DNA from: Candidatus Woesearchaeota archaeon CG11_big_fil_rev_8_21_14_0_20_43_8
Lineage (GTDB): Archaea > Nanobdellota > Nanobdellia > Woesearchaeales > CG08-08-20-14
Assembly: GCA_002762705.1 (NCBI GenBank)
Contig: PCVE01000035.1
Coordinates: 1-11,828, forward strand
Length of the DNA: 11,828 nt
Direction: 5' to 3'
How positions within the stretch are numbered: the first letter of the stretch is position 1; every line of letters starts with the position of its first letter. A program made the position numbers and the translations under genes. Shown here one piece after another: positions 1 through 6,014 of this stretch. Under the pieces are notes generated by a model. It did not search any database. It was not told the DNA's origin and saw only the letters and a program-made list of their open reading frames with translations.

Positions 1-1
1 G

Positions 2-505
2 ATCGGTGGCGGTGTCCTGATGATCCATTACACTGCGGGGCTTGATGTGTTCATCACTCCATTAGAAGCGTTCAACATCGATGTGAATCCGGTCGAGATC
101 ATCCCTGTGGTTGTGGGTGGTGCCGCGGCGGCGATAATAATCGTCATTGTGTTGATCATCGCAATCACATATCTTGGGAAAGCCGGCGAGAGATTTGAGT
201 TTCGTCAGGCGGATCTTGTGGCGAAGAAAGGCGGTTCGATAGGTGGTCCGCAAATAATATCCTATCAAAATGTCACACGGATATCCTGCCAGAAAGATGG
301 TGTCTTCAACACAGTCTTCAACTGTGGCGATATAATCCTTGAACTGACCGGCCTTGATAAGTCTAGCATCATGATTGAATGCGCAGACAGCCCTGAACGA
401 TATGTGCAGGCATTGCAGCGGCTTATCCATCGCACACAGGCAGTACAGCAAGCACGTTTCTCTGAACAGCAGAAGATAGGCCTCATCCTTGATCGGAAAT
501 ATTGA
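2..505 (+). CDS. Membrane-anchored PH-like (bPH_2-type) domain protein, 5' partial
   Basis: The frame is open to the left window edge, so the N-terminus is probably missing; the ATG at 20 lies inside what reads as continuous membrane-protein sequence. Numbering from that ATG, residues 27-52 form a strong hydrophobic segment rich in Ala, Ile and Val. Residues 57-140 then resemble a bacterial-type PH domain. The visible signs are a first strand around ERFEFRQADLVAK, a middle section IISYQNVTRISCQKDGVF with a GDIILEL strand, and an Asp-Pro-Glu turn leading into a C-terminal helix (SPERYVQALQRLIHR). In the bPH_2 family this layout, membrane helix then small beta-rich domain, is common and the function is usually unknown. 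The soluble domain would face the cytoplasm if it follows the family. Assignment rests on pattern only and no active site is expected. Confidence 0.6.
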   Translation: MGGGVLMIHYTAGLDVFITPLEAFNIDVNPVEIIPVVVGGAAAAIIIVIVLIIAITYLGKAGERFEFRQADLVAKKGGSIGGPQIISYQNVTRISCQKDGVFNTVFNCGDIILELTGLDKSSIMIECADSPERYVQALQRLIHRTQAVQQARFSEQQKIGLILDRKY

Positions 506-534
506 ATTGGTTTCTATCCGATACAGTATCAAGC

Positions 535-548
535 ATAAGTATATATAT
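535..548 (+). promoter_or_regulatory. TATA box of the DUF1385 gene (leaderless start)
   Basis: An AT-rich element reading ATAAGTATATATAT lies about 25-30 bp upstream of the ATG at 571. That is the usual archaeal distance from TATA box to transcription start, so the mRNA would begin at or next to the start codon. No Shine-Dalgarno-like sequence precedes the ATG. The placement supports 571 over the upstream ATG at 502, which would lie before the promoter. Confidence 0.6.
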
Positions 549-570
549 TATTTATTCTATCAAAATAACC

Positions 571-1449
571 ATGATTGTAAGCAGTAAATGCAAGCACACC
601 ATCGGTGGCCAGGCAGTGATGGAAGGTGTCATGATGAGATCACGATATAATATGGCTGTCGCGGTGAGACGACCAGATAAAAAGATCTCTGTGCGCAAGA
701 CAGAGATCGACTCATGGCAGAAGAAGTGGTCTTTTTTCAGGTGGCCGTTCATACGTGGAATCTATTCTCTTTTTGAGACTCTGATCACTGGGATAGAAGC
801 TCTCACTTATTCAGCGAATGAATCGATCGAGGACGGCGACGATAAGATCAGCAAAAAAGAGCTGGTCATCACTCTTGGAATAGCCATCCTCTTCGCAGTA
901 GGTCTTTTTGTCATACTTCCATTTGTTCTTAGCAGATTGATAACTAAAGATGACTTTGCATTCAATATAATCGATGGGGTCATCCGTATCTTTGTCTTTC
1001 TCTTGTACATATTGATAATCTCGCGCATAAAAGACATAAAGACAATCTTCCAGTATCACGGCGCAGAGCACAAAGCCGTCCACGCATATGAAGCAGGGAA
1101 AAAATTGACTGTGAAAGAAGCGAAGCCATTCTCAACGCTCCATCCAAGATGTGGTACAAGTTTCCTGATAATCGTGCTTGTTATAAGCATAATTGTCTTC
1201 TCTTTGATAATGACAAAAAGCTGGATCATAAAACTTTTGTCAAGGATAATCCTTCTTCCTATTATCGCAGGGGTATCATATGAATTCCTGAAGCTGACAG
1301 CGAAGTATCAAGGATCTAGTTTTTTCAGGATCATAAGTGTTCCTGGCCTTGCATTACAGCGGCTCACCACATCCGAACCTGATGACAAACAGCTTGAAGT
1401 CGCGCTTAAGTCATTGTCTTCAGTGCTTTCTATGGAAAATGGAAAATAA
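571..1449 (+). CDS. DUF1385 / YqhQ-family polytopic membrane protein
   Basis: The 292-residue product carries the hallmark motifs of the DUF1385 family (COG3872). These are GGQAVMEGVMMRS at residues 12-24, an Arg-Gly pair at 62-63 before the first membrane helices, ISRIKDI at 150-156, FQYHGAEHK at 160-168 and HPRCGTSF at 191-198. A closing PGLALQRLTT at 258-267 is followed by a short PDDKQLEVA-type tail. Hydrophobic segments lie near 98-121, 131-151, 197-214 and 219-236. The conserved His, Glu and Cys residues have led databases to describe the family as a predicted metal-dependent enzyme, but no reaction is established. The ATG at 502 would add 23 hydrophobic residues and overlap the upstream gene by four bases. 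I choose 571 because the TATA box sits 25-30 bp before it and the conserved core starts soon after. The family is best known from bacteria, so an archaeal copy may reflect transfer. Confidence 0.88.
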   Translation: MIVSSKCKHTIGGQAVMEGVMMRSRYNMAVAVRRPDKKISVRKTEIDSWQKKWSFFRWPFIRGIYSLFETLITGIEALTYSANESIEDGDDKISKKELVITLGIAILFAVGLFVILPFVLSRLITKDDFAFNIIDGVIRIFVFLLYILIISRIKDIKTIFQYHGAEHKAVHAYEAGKKLTVKEAKPFSTLHPRCGTSFLIIVLVISIIVFSLIMTKSWIIKLLSRIILLPIIAGVSYEFLKLTAKYQGSSFFRIISVPGLALQRLTTSEPDDKQLEVALKSLSSVLSMENGK

Positions 1450-1468
1450 GTATATTTTATATACTTAT
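1446..1468. promoter_or_regulatory. TATA box inside a perfect 9-bp inverted repeat
   Basis: Arms ATAAGTATA (1446-1454) and TATACTTAT (1460-1468) are exact reverse complements around a 5-base spacer TTTTA. The element includes the stop codon of the DUF1385 gene (1447-1449). It also contains a TATA-like TTTTATATA about 25 bp before the ATG at 1486, which predicts a leaderless transcript for the next gene. The dyad could act as an operator, or as a hairpin ending the upstream transcript. AT-rich promoters produce such symmetry by chance more easily than GC-rich DNA does. Confidence 0.5.
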
Positions 1469-1485
1469 AATGGGTAAAATCTAGT

Positions 1486-2109
1486 ATGTCAAGAAATATT
1501 TGGATAATCACGCTTGTGATCTCTGGCAGCATTCTGATGTTTGGTGTGATATCAAATATCAATGTCGGCGTGAAGTCTGGTGTTGAAAGCTGTAAGTTGA
1601 TGAATCTTTCTATGTATGACACCTGTATCAACCAGCTTGCAGAACAGAAAGGAAAATCTGTCTGTAAACTTGTCGAGGCTCGTATGCTTGATGATTGTTA
1701 TCTCCATGCCGCTATAGGTGATAACAGGCCTGCAATATGCCAGAACATCAATGCAGATTGGGACAAGGATGAATGCTTTGGCAAGGTCGCAGTGCTTAAT
1801 CGAAATCTTAAATCTCTTGAATATATCCCAAATAAGCTTAATAAGGAGAGATGGCTGGCAAAAGTGGCTATAAGATATAATGAATCTAATTATTGTCGGT
1901 TGTTGACTGATGTGAATATACATGGAGAATGTTATAAGACTCTTGCAAAGAACACTGAAAATATTGATTACTGCTTTGCAATCGATATCGGTTCGATACA
2001 TAAGGAGCCATGTTTTCTTGATCTTGCAATGTTATTGCACGATAACAGCATCTGCGGCCACATGAATTCTCTTCTGAAAGGTAAATGCATGAGCGAGGTC
2101 GGGGGTTGA
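1486..2109 (+). CDS. Membrane-anchored Cys-pair repeat protein (paralogue 1)
   Basis: No named family was recognised. The 207-residue product starts with one hydrophobic segment (residues 5-23) that looks like a signal anchor or uncleaved signal peptide, followed by an outside region made of 24-27-residue repeats. Each repeat has two Cys 11-13 residues apart: C36/C47, C60/C71, C85/C97, C137/C149, C163/C176 and C190/C201. The unit between 97 and 137 has lost both Cys and carries Trp123 at the second position. Typical units read C-x2-I/L, a polar turn, D/E-C-x4-A, suggesting paired short helices in a solenoid stitched by disulfides; fold and disulfides are inferred. A homologue with the same spacing is encoded at 6606-7247. 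The start is supported by a TATA box about 27 bp upstream. The next gene starts three bases after the stop and is probably co-transcribed. Confidence 0.82.
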   Translation: MSRNIWIITLVISGSILMFGVISNINVGVKSGVESCKLMNLSMYDTCINQLAEQKGKSVCKLVEARMLDDCYLHAAIGDNRPAICQNINADWDKDECFGKVAVLNRNLKSLEYIPNKLNKERWLAKVAIRYNESNYCRLLTDVNIHGECYKTLAKNTENIDYCFAIDIGSIHKEPCFLDLAMLLHDNSICGHMNSLLKGKCMSEVGG

Positions 2110-2112
2110 ATC

Positions 2113-2859
2113 TTGTTCAAGATCCACATCCCAGGATGGTTGATATTCTTCAAAGATTTTTCCAGACGATTTTCGATAACTTCCTTAAAGAGGTTCCTAA
2201 AACGCCGTGAAATCGCGGTTGTGGTCGGAAGTTCACTTAATATCAAGAGATGGATGCCAATCACTCTAAGATGGGAGCTTATAATGCTTCCAGATGAATT
2301 GAGATTCTATCCTTATAGTCCTGATCGGAAAGTCATCAGTGATCTTCATGAGATAAAGGCGGCTGTCGAGACGATCATGGGACCTTTTTTGGTAGAACCG
2401 GAAGTGCATTATATCGATTTCAAGAGCACAGCCGAAATCCTTAGGGGTGGCGATGCTGTCGCGATATATCGTAAAGAGACGGGCCATGCAAAGGGATTAG
2501 CATATGTGGTCCTACATCCATTTCTTGGACTTGAAAGATATAGAGATAAGCGAAGAGCGCATATGCTGCATGAACTGATTGAGCTTTCTTTGATGCAGAG
2601 AAAGAACGTGCATAAAGGAGACTATGGGCGGACACAGCACTCTGTTGTGAAGATATATGAACGAAAGATCGGGAAAAAGTTCCATCTGCCTGTGCTTGTG
2701 TATATAAAACCACATATGCGACATCTTGACAGCGCAGGAAAAGAAGAATTGAAGAGGCTTGCATCGATGCCGCCTCCAAGGACCTTTGAAGAGCAGGATA
2801 AATATTATAGATTGTTCTACCATATACTTGGTATAAAGAAAGAGACAAGATATCTTTGA
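2113..2859 (+). CDS. Conserved hypothetical protein with a His/Glu cluster
   Basis: I do not recognise this 248-residue protein. It starts with TTG, one codon (ATC) after the TGA of the preceding gene and in the same frame, so no earlier start exists; a GAGGT at 2095-2099 is a possible ribosome-binding site. An ATG at 2254 is the next option, but it would discard sequence that looks coding. Residues 1-47 are basic with a hydrophobic patch. The middle is mixed alpha/beta with no membrane helix or signal peptide. The notable region is 149-176: H150, H153-E154, E157 (AHMLHELIE), then H167 and H176. This could be a metal site, or a degenerate zincin-like helix lacking the standard HExxH. The tail after 205 is charged and helical. 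Operon position suggests a role linked to the Cys-repeat protein before it, but no activity can be stated. Confidence 0.75.
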   Translation: MFKIHIPGWLIFFKDFSRRFSITSLKRFLKRREIAVVVGSSLNIKRWMPITLRWELIMLPDELRFYPYSPDRKVISDLHEIKAAVETIMGPFLVEPEVHYIDFKSTAEILRGGDAVAIYRKETGHAKGLAYVVLHPFLGLERYRDKRRAHMLHELIELSLMQRKNVHKGDYGRTQHSVVKIYERKIGKKFHLPVLVYIKPHMRHLDSAGKEELKRLASMPPPRTFEEQDKYYRLFYHILGIKKETRYL

Positions 2860-2925
2860 GATACTCTGGATTTTATCTATTCACAATAATATATCATTCA
2901 CTTTATATGTCTCAATGCCGGAGAG

Positions 2926-3177
2926 TCATTGCATCTGCTGGCTAGTGAGAATCTTCTTCATAAGGTTCCTTACTTTATTTACCTTATAACAATAGATATA
3001 GTTCCGCTTTCCATTCTTTGACTGGAGCTGGAATGTGATTGATTGGGATTTTCGGAGTTTTTTAAGGTTGCTAGTGACTGATCCCATTGAAAGATCAAGC
3101 TGCTTCGCAATCTCTTTAGAAGTAAACCACTTGTTCTCGAACCGTTTCAAAAAATCATAAACCTCCTGCTGTCCCAT
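2926..3177 (-). CDS. Small winged-helix transcriptional regulator
   Basis: This 83-residue protein is a single winged helix-turn-helix domain. Residues 4-14 form helix 1 (EVYDFLKRFEN). Residues 17-27 (WFTSKEIAKQL) and 30-43 (SMGSVTSNLKKLRK) make the helix-turn-helix. A beta wing follows (ITFQLQ...NYIYCYKV), and a basic C-terminal helix ends the protein. The fold resembles MarR/ArsR-like and other small archaeal DNA-binding proteins. There is no ligand domain, so it probably acts as a dimer that senses by partner or level. The ATG at 3175-3177 is preceded by GGTGA six bases upstream, which fixes the start. It is divergent from the GAF-PAS sensor gene and its leader holds two dyads, suggesting autoregulation and possible control of its neighbour. 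The target is not known. Confidence 0.85.
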   Translation of the reverse strand: MGQQEVYDFLKRFENKWFTSKEIAKQLDLSMGSVTSNLKKLRKSQSITFQLQSKNGKRNYIYCYKVNKVRNLMKKILTSQQMQ

Positions 3178-3183
3178 TGTTTC

Positions 3184-3188
3184 TCACC
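3184..3188 (-). promoter_or_regulatory. Ribosome-binding site GGTGA of the winged-helix gene
   Basis: TCACC on the plus strand reads GGTGA on the minus strand, six bases before the ATG at 3177. It matches the archaeal anti-Shine-Dalgarno and fits a leadered transcript. Confidence 0.65.
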
Positions 3189-3216
3189 GTAGTCTTGTTA
3201 AAAATCTGAGCTGGAA

Positions 3217-3232
3217 TTCACTTGACAGTGAA
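3217..3232. promoter_or_regulatory. Perfect dyad in the winged-helix gene leader (candidate operator)
   Basis: TTCACT (3217-3222) and AGTGAA (3227-3232) are exact reverse complements with a 4-base spacer, a 16-bp dyad sized for a dimeric winged-helix protein. It lies between the predicted transcription start and the GGTGA site of the gene at 2926-3177. Autoregulation is inferred. Confidence 0.45.
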
Positions 3233-3244
3233 CCTTTTCCCACT

Positions 3245-3263
3245 CCTCTAACCTCGTTAGGGG
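3245..3263. promoter_or_regulatory. Second dyad at the predicted transcription start of the winged-helix gene
   Basis: CTAAC (3248-3252) and GTTAG (3256-3260) are reverse complements around CTC. Two flanking C-G pairs extend the symmetry beyond one mismatch. It lies about 20-30 bp downstream of the minus-strand TATA box, so a bound protein would cover the transcription start. It could also fold as a hairpin at the mRNA 5' end. Confidence 0.4.
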
Positions 3264-3276
3264 AATAGTGCAGGGT

Positions 3277-3287
3277 ATTTAAACCTT
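3277..3287 (-). promoter_or_regulatory. TATA box (with BRE-like CGAAAGG) of the winged-helix gene
   Basis: On the minus strand TTTAAATA is preceded by CGAAAGG, a purine-rich sequence typical of archaeal BRE/TATA pairs. It predicts a transcript starting near 3255 and a leader of roughly 75 bases. Confidence 0.55.
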
Positions 3288-3318
3288 TCGTTTGACTATC
3301 GATATTCTAATTTGATTT

Positions 3319-3352
3319 TCAGATAATAAAAAGGCCCCACCAAAATATCTGA
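3319..3352. promoter_or_regulatory. Inverted repeat upstream of the GAF-PAS gene
   Basis: TCAGATA (3319-3325) and TATCTGA (3346-3352) are exact reverse complements separated by 20 bases. The right arm ends about 14 bp before the TATA box of the sensor gene. This is a plausible place for an upstream activator or for autoregulation. Confidence 0.35.
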
Positions 3353-3365
3353 TTAACAAAAACAA

Positions 3366-3373
3366 TATAAATA
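3366..3373 (+). promoter_or_regulatory. TATA box of the GAF-PAS sensor gene (leaderless start)
   Basis: TATAAATA is centred about 25 bp before the ATG at 3395, and no ribosome-binding site lies between. A leaderless transcript is predicted, which supports the chosen start. Confidence 0.6.
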
Positions 3374-3394
3374 AATGTCGTCAACTTAAAAGTC

Positions 3395-5380
3395 ATGCGA
3401 GGATTTGAAGATAAGAAGCAGATCATGGCGTGCAGTGAAAAGATACTGTTTGATCTATTTTCTATTTTTATGGATTTCACTGATTTTGATGAAGCGATGA
3501 ACAAAGCTTTGATGGTGCTTGGAAATTTCATCTCCGTGAGCCGGATCTATGTATTTGAGATATCAGAAGACAAAAAATCCCTGTCGAATGTTTACGAATG
3601 GAATGCGGATGGTGGCTCTTCTGAAATTGAAATATTTAAGGATATGCCGATCTTTGAGAGGTTTCCATGGTGGATGAAGATGCTTCGCAGCGACAGCATC
3701 ATCAATATATCAGATGTATCTACGATGATAAAAGAGGCAGATGCCGAGAAGACGGTTTTGGATGAGCGTGGCATCAAATCTGTTCTTGTGTTTCCATTGA
3801 TACTTCATGGTGATCTCAAGGGCTTTATCGGTGCCGATGAGTGCAAAGACAAGAGGATATGGAGTCATGCTGATATCCATTGCTTTCATTTTGCATCTCA
3901 TATAATCTCTGCTGCATATGATAAACGAGATGAGGTCCTGGAACGGCAACATTACAAGAAAAAACTTGAAGAATCTGAGCATAGATATCGACAGCTCGTC
4001 GAATCAGCGCAGGACATCATTTTTAGGATAGACAAAGATGGTGTTTTGCTAGATTCGAATCGGGATGGTGTCCTTGGTTATGCGAGAGACGAGAAGATCG
4101 GTGCAGGAATCGACCTGTTCTTGACTGAAGAATCTATGATCTTAGTCAGAAAAAAATTGACTGATGCGATGAAGATCAATAAGATTGAAGCGCCGATCGA
4201 AGTTGAGGTGAAGGCGAAAGATGGTTCGATCATCCCTTTCGAGGTGAGTGCTTCGCCATTGTTCAAGGATGGGAAATTCGATGGTTGTATCGCTGTCGCG
4301 CGGGATATAAGAGAACGAAAAGAGCTGGAAAAGATAAAAGAGAGACTTCAAGAAGAGCTTCGCAAGAAAGCTTGGCATCTTGAGAAAAAAGTCGAGGGTC
4401 TTATGGAGACACGATTGAATCTCACTGCAAAAGAACGCAGGATGTTGTATTATCTATCAAGATTTCCTTCGATGAGCGATAACAAGCTTGCGGTTCTCGC
4501 AAAGATCAAGCGTTCGACAATCACAGCTATACGTAATAGGCTTGTCAAGGAAGGTGTACTTGAGTTTATCAATATTCCTAATATCAGTCGCATCTATAAG
4601 GGGAACTTGAATTTCACGATTGGATCATATTCACGTCCTCTTGATCGTGATACGATCACAAGTCTTTTTTCTAAGCATGCATTTGATGGCAATGATCTGA
4701 TTTTTCTTTCGACTGATAAAGATTTCATCGTGGTGTCAGCATCTCATGGTCGGAGCAATAGTCTCAAAAAGAGATTGGCCAATGATAGTTTTCCTTTGTC
4801 TGTCGTAAATGATTACTCCTTCTCAGTAATCGAGAATCAGTTAAAAAGATGTCTTGATTTCTCTGGTCTGATAAAAACCTTTTTCGCATTGGATGTTGAG
4901 CATTCACCATCTGTGCTGCCAAGTGGTTCTATCGTCCTGAGCAGGAATGAACGAAAACTATTATATGCTTTTGTGAAATATCCCGCTTATTCTATCACAG
5001 AGATTTCTAAACTGATCGGCATCTCAAAACCTACTGTTAGCACAATCAGATCAAAACTCCTATCTAAAGGGGTGATTATTTCGACGGCCGTACCAGACCT
5101 GAAGAGATTAGGAGCAAGCCTTGCGATATTCAGGAGGTGTTTTGGAAAGAATTCATCTGTTGTGGATCCATTTGATCAAAATTGTGTGGTAAGTATGCTT
5201 GGTCCACAGAATCAGATTGGTTTTTATGTATATAAGGATTATGAGGATTTCAAATCTACTGATATCAGTGAGACAAACGATAATTGTCAAGTGCAAGCTT
5301 TGGTATGCAACAAGATAAGCAATCTCAAGATAGATTTTCTGCCATTTCTTAGAGATGTGCTTGCGGTAGATGATTTCTAA
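3395..5380 (+). CDS. GAF-PAS one-component sensor-regulator with two AsnC-like winged helices
   Basis: The 661-residue soluble protein reads in order as follows. A GAF-like domain at about 20-175 has strands around VSRIYVFEI and SVLVFPLIL, the latter followed by GFIGADE. A PAS domain at 192-306 begins ESEHRYRQLVESAQDIIFRIDKDG and ends with FDGCIAVARDIRERKE. A charged coiled-coil helix covers 306-337. Winged helix 1 spans about 341-400 (LTAKERRMLYYLSR..., DNKLAVLAKIKRSTITAIRNRLVKEGVL). A linker domain at 400-510 follows. Winged helix 2 spans about 514-574 (LSRNERKLLYAFVKYP..., ITEISKLIGISKPTVSTIRSKLLSKGVI), and a shorter copy of the linker region ends the protein. There is no histidine-kinase or receiver domain, so ligand sensing and DNA binding appear to lie in one chain. 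The two helix-turn-helix modules look like an internal duplication and could fill both half-sites of an operator within one polypeptide. Ligand and targets are unknown. Confidence 0.85.
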   Translation: MRGFEDKKQIMACSEKILFDLFSIFMDFTDFDEAMNKALMVLGNFISVSRIYVFEISEDKKSLSNVYEWNADGGSSEIEIFKDMPIFERFPWWMKMLRSDSIINISDVSTMIKEADAEKTVLDERGIKSVLVFPLILHGDLKGFIGADECKDKRIWSHADIHCFHFASHIISAAYDKRDEVLERQHYKKKLEESEHRYRQLVESAQDIIFRIDKDGVLLDSNRDGVLGYARDEKIGAGIDLFLTEESMILVRKKLTDAMKINKIEAPIEVEVKAKDGSIIPFEVSASPLFKDGKFDGCIAVARDIRERKELEKIKERLQEELRKKAWHLEKKVEGLMETRLNLTAKERRMLYYLSRFPSMSDNKLAVLAKIKRSTITAIRNRLVKEGVLEFINIPNISRIYKGNLNFTIGSYSRPLDRDTITSLFSKHAFDGNDLIFLSTDKDFIVVSASHGRSNSLKKRLANDSFPLSVVNDYSFSVIENQLKRCLDFSGLIKTFFALDVEHSPSVLPSGSIVLSRNERKLLYAFVKYPAYSITEISKLIGISKPTVSTIRSKLLSKGVIISTAVPDLKRLGASLAIFRRCFGKNSSVVDPFDQNCVVSMLGPQNQIGFYVYKDYEDFKSTDISETNDNCQVQALVCNKISNLKIDFLPFLRDVLAVDDF

Positions 5381-5985
5381 TTGATCCAGTTGATAATATA
5401 AAGCGTGATGTTTGTTATGAAATGGAAAAATATCGCGCAGTAGATGGAACCACTATATCTTTTCTTTGATAGAAATCCAGCAAGGATCGCGAATCCGAAA
5501 TATGATAAGAGAAATATGAATCTTGGATTGAGATGGACAATGGAAAAGAATATAGCCTGCAGAAAGATCCCTCTGAATGTCCCAAATGCTTCTTCTGCTG
5601 ATCTCAATATCAAGCCCCTATGATTTATCTCTTCTGCGAATGCTACTAATATCGGGTCGAGAATAAGCACGATGAGGGATGTCGTGGCCGGCACAGTCTC
5701 TCCAAGCCAGAAGAACCAAGCGCCACAGCCGATCCCTGCTGCGAGCGCAATGATGTATGTCCATAGATTCTCTCGTAGTTTGATCGCTTTTAGACTGAGA
5801 TCGATCTTCAACCCGAATATCTTTATCAGGACAAGGCTTGATAGCAGAAGTGATATGCTCCAGAAGAACATCTGAAAATAATGATTGACTATTATCCTGT
5901 CCAGATAATTTTTCAATGCATAGATAAATAAAACCAAGAAAAAATTGATGAGGACAATCAATACAAAATCAGTCTGTTTCTGCAT
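5377..5985 (-). CDS. CPBP (Abi) family intramembrane metalloprotease
   Basis: The 202-residue, strongly hydrophobic protein has about six to eight membrane segments and the three motifs of the CPBP/Abi (Rce1-like) family. E118-E119-x3-R123 (AEEINHRG) is motif 1, F147-x3-H151 (FFSIVH) is motif 2, and H188-x3-N192 (HFITN) is motif 3. In this family the glutamates and histidines form a membrane-embedded catalytic site that cleaves near CAAX-type or other membrane substrates. Archaeal substrates are mostly unknown. All catalytic residues are present, so it is probably active. One departure is His in the usual Phe position just before the motif 1 Arg. Its stop (5377-5379) overlaps the stop of the convergent sensor gene (5378-5380). 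A TATA box about 24 bp before the ATG predicts a leaderless mRNA separate from the eS6 gene upstream. Confidence 0.88.
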   Translation of the reverse strand: MQKQTDFVLIVLINFFLVLFIYALKNYLDRIIVNHYFQMFFWSISLLLSSLVLIKIFGLKIDLSLKAIKLRENLWTYIIALAAGIGCGAWFFWLGETVPATTSLIVLILDPILVAFAEEINHRGLILRSAEEAFGTFRGIFLQAIFFSIVHLNPRFIFLLSYFGFAILAGFLSKKRYSGSIYCAIFFHFITNITLYIINWIN

Positions 5986-6003
5986 CTATGTCTTAAATCA
6001 AAA

Positions 6004-6014
6004 GGTATATAACT
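6004..6014 (-). promoter_or_regulatory. TATA box of the CPBP protease gene, overlapping the eS6 stop
   Basis: On the minus strand the sequence reads AGTTATATACC, centred about 24 bp before the ATG at 5985. It overlaps the eS6 stop codon (6013-6015), so the protease gene can be transcribed on its own although it follows eS6 on the same strand. Confidence 0.5.

Noticed and set aside
62..532. 156-codon minus-strand open frame opposite the PH-like gene
   Set aside because: The plus frame has a membrane helix and PH-like pattern; the minus product shows neither fold nor start signal.
502..570. Upstream ATG at 502 for the DUF1385 gene
   Set aside because: It would precede the TATA box, overlap the upstream gene and add a stretch outside the conserved family core.
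2107..2109. TGA as a selenocysteine or recoded codon
   Set aside because: No SECIS-like hairpin was evident and a restart codon follows at once; ordinary operon spacing explains it.
2441..2848. 135-codon minus-strand open frame
   Set aside because: It is opposite the gene at 2113-2859, which fits the operon. No upstream signals were seen and the composition is that of a shadow frame.
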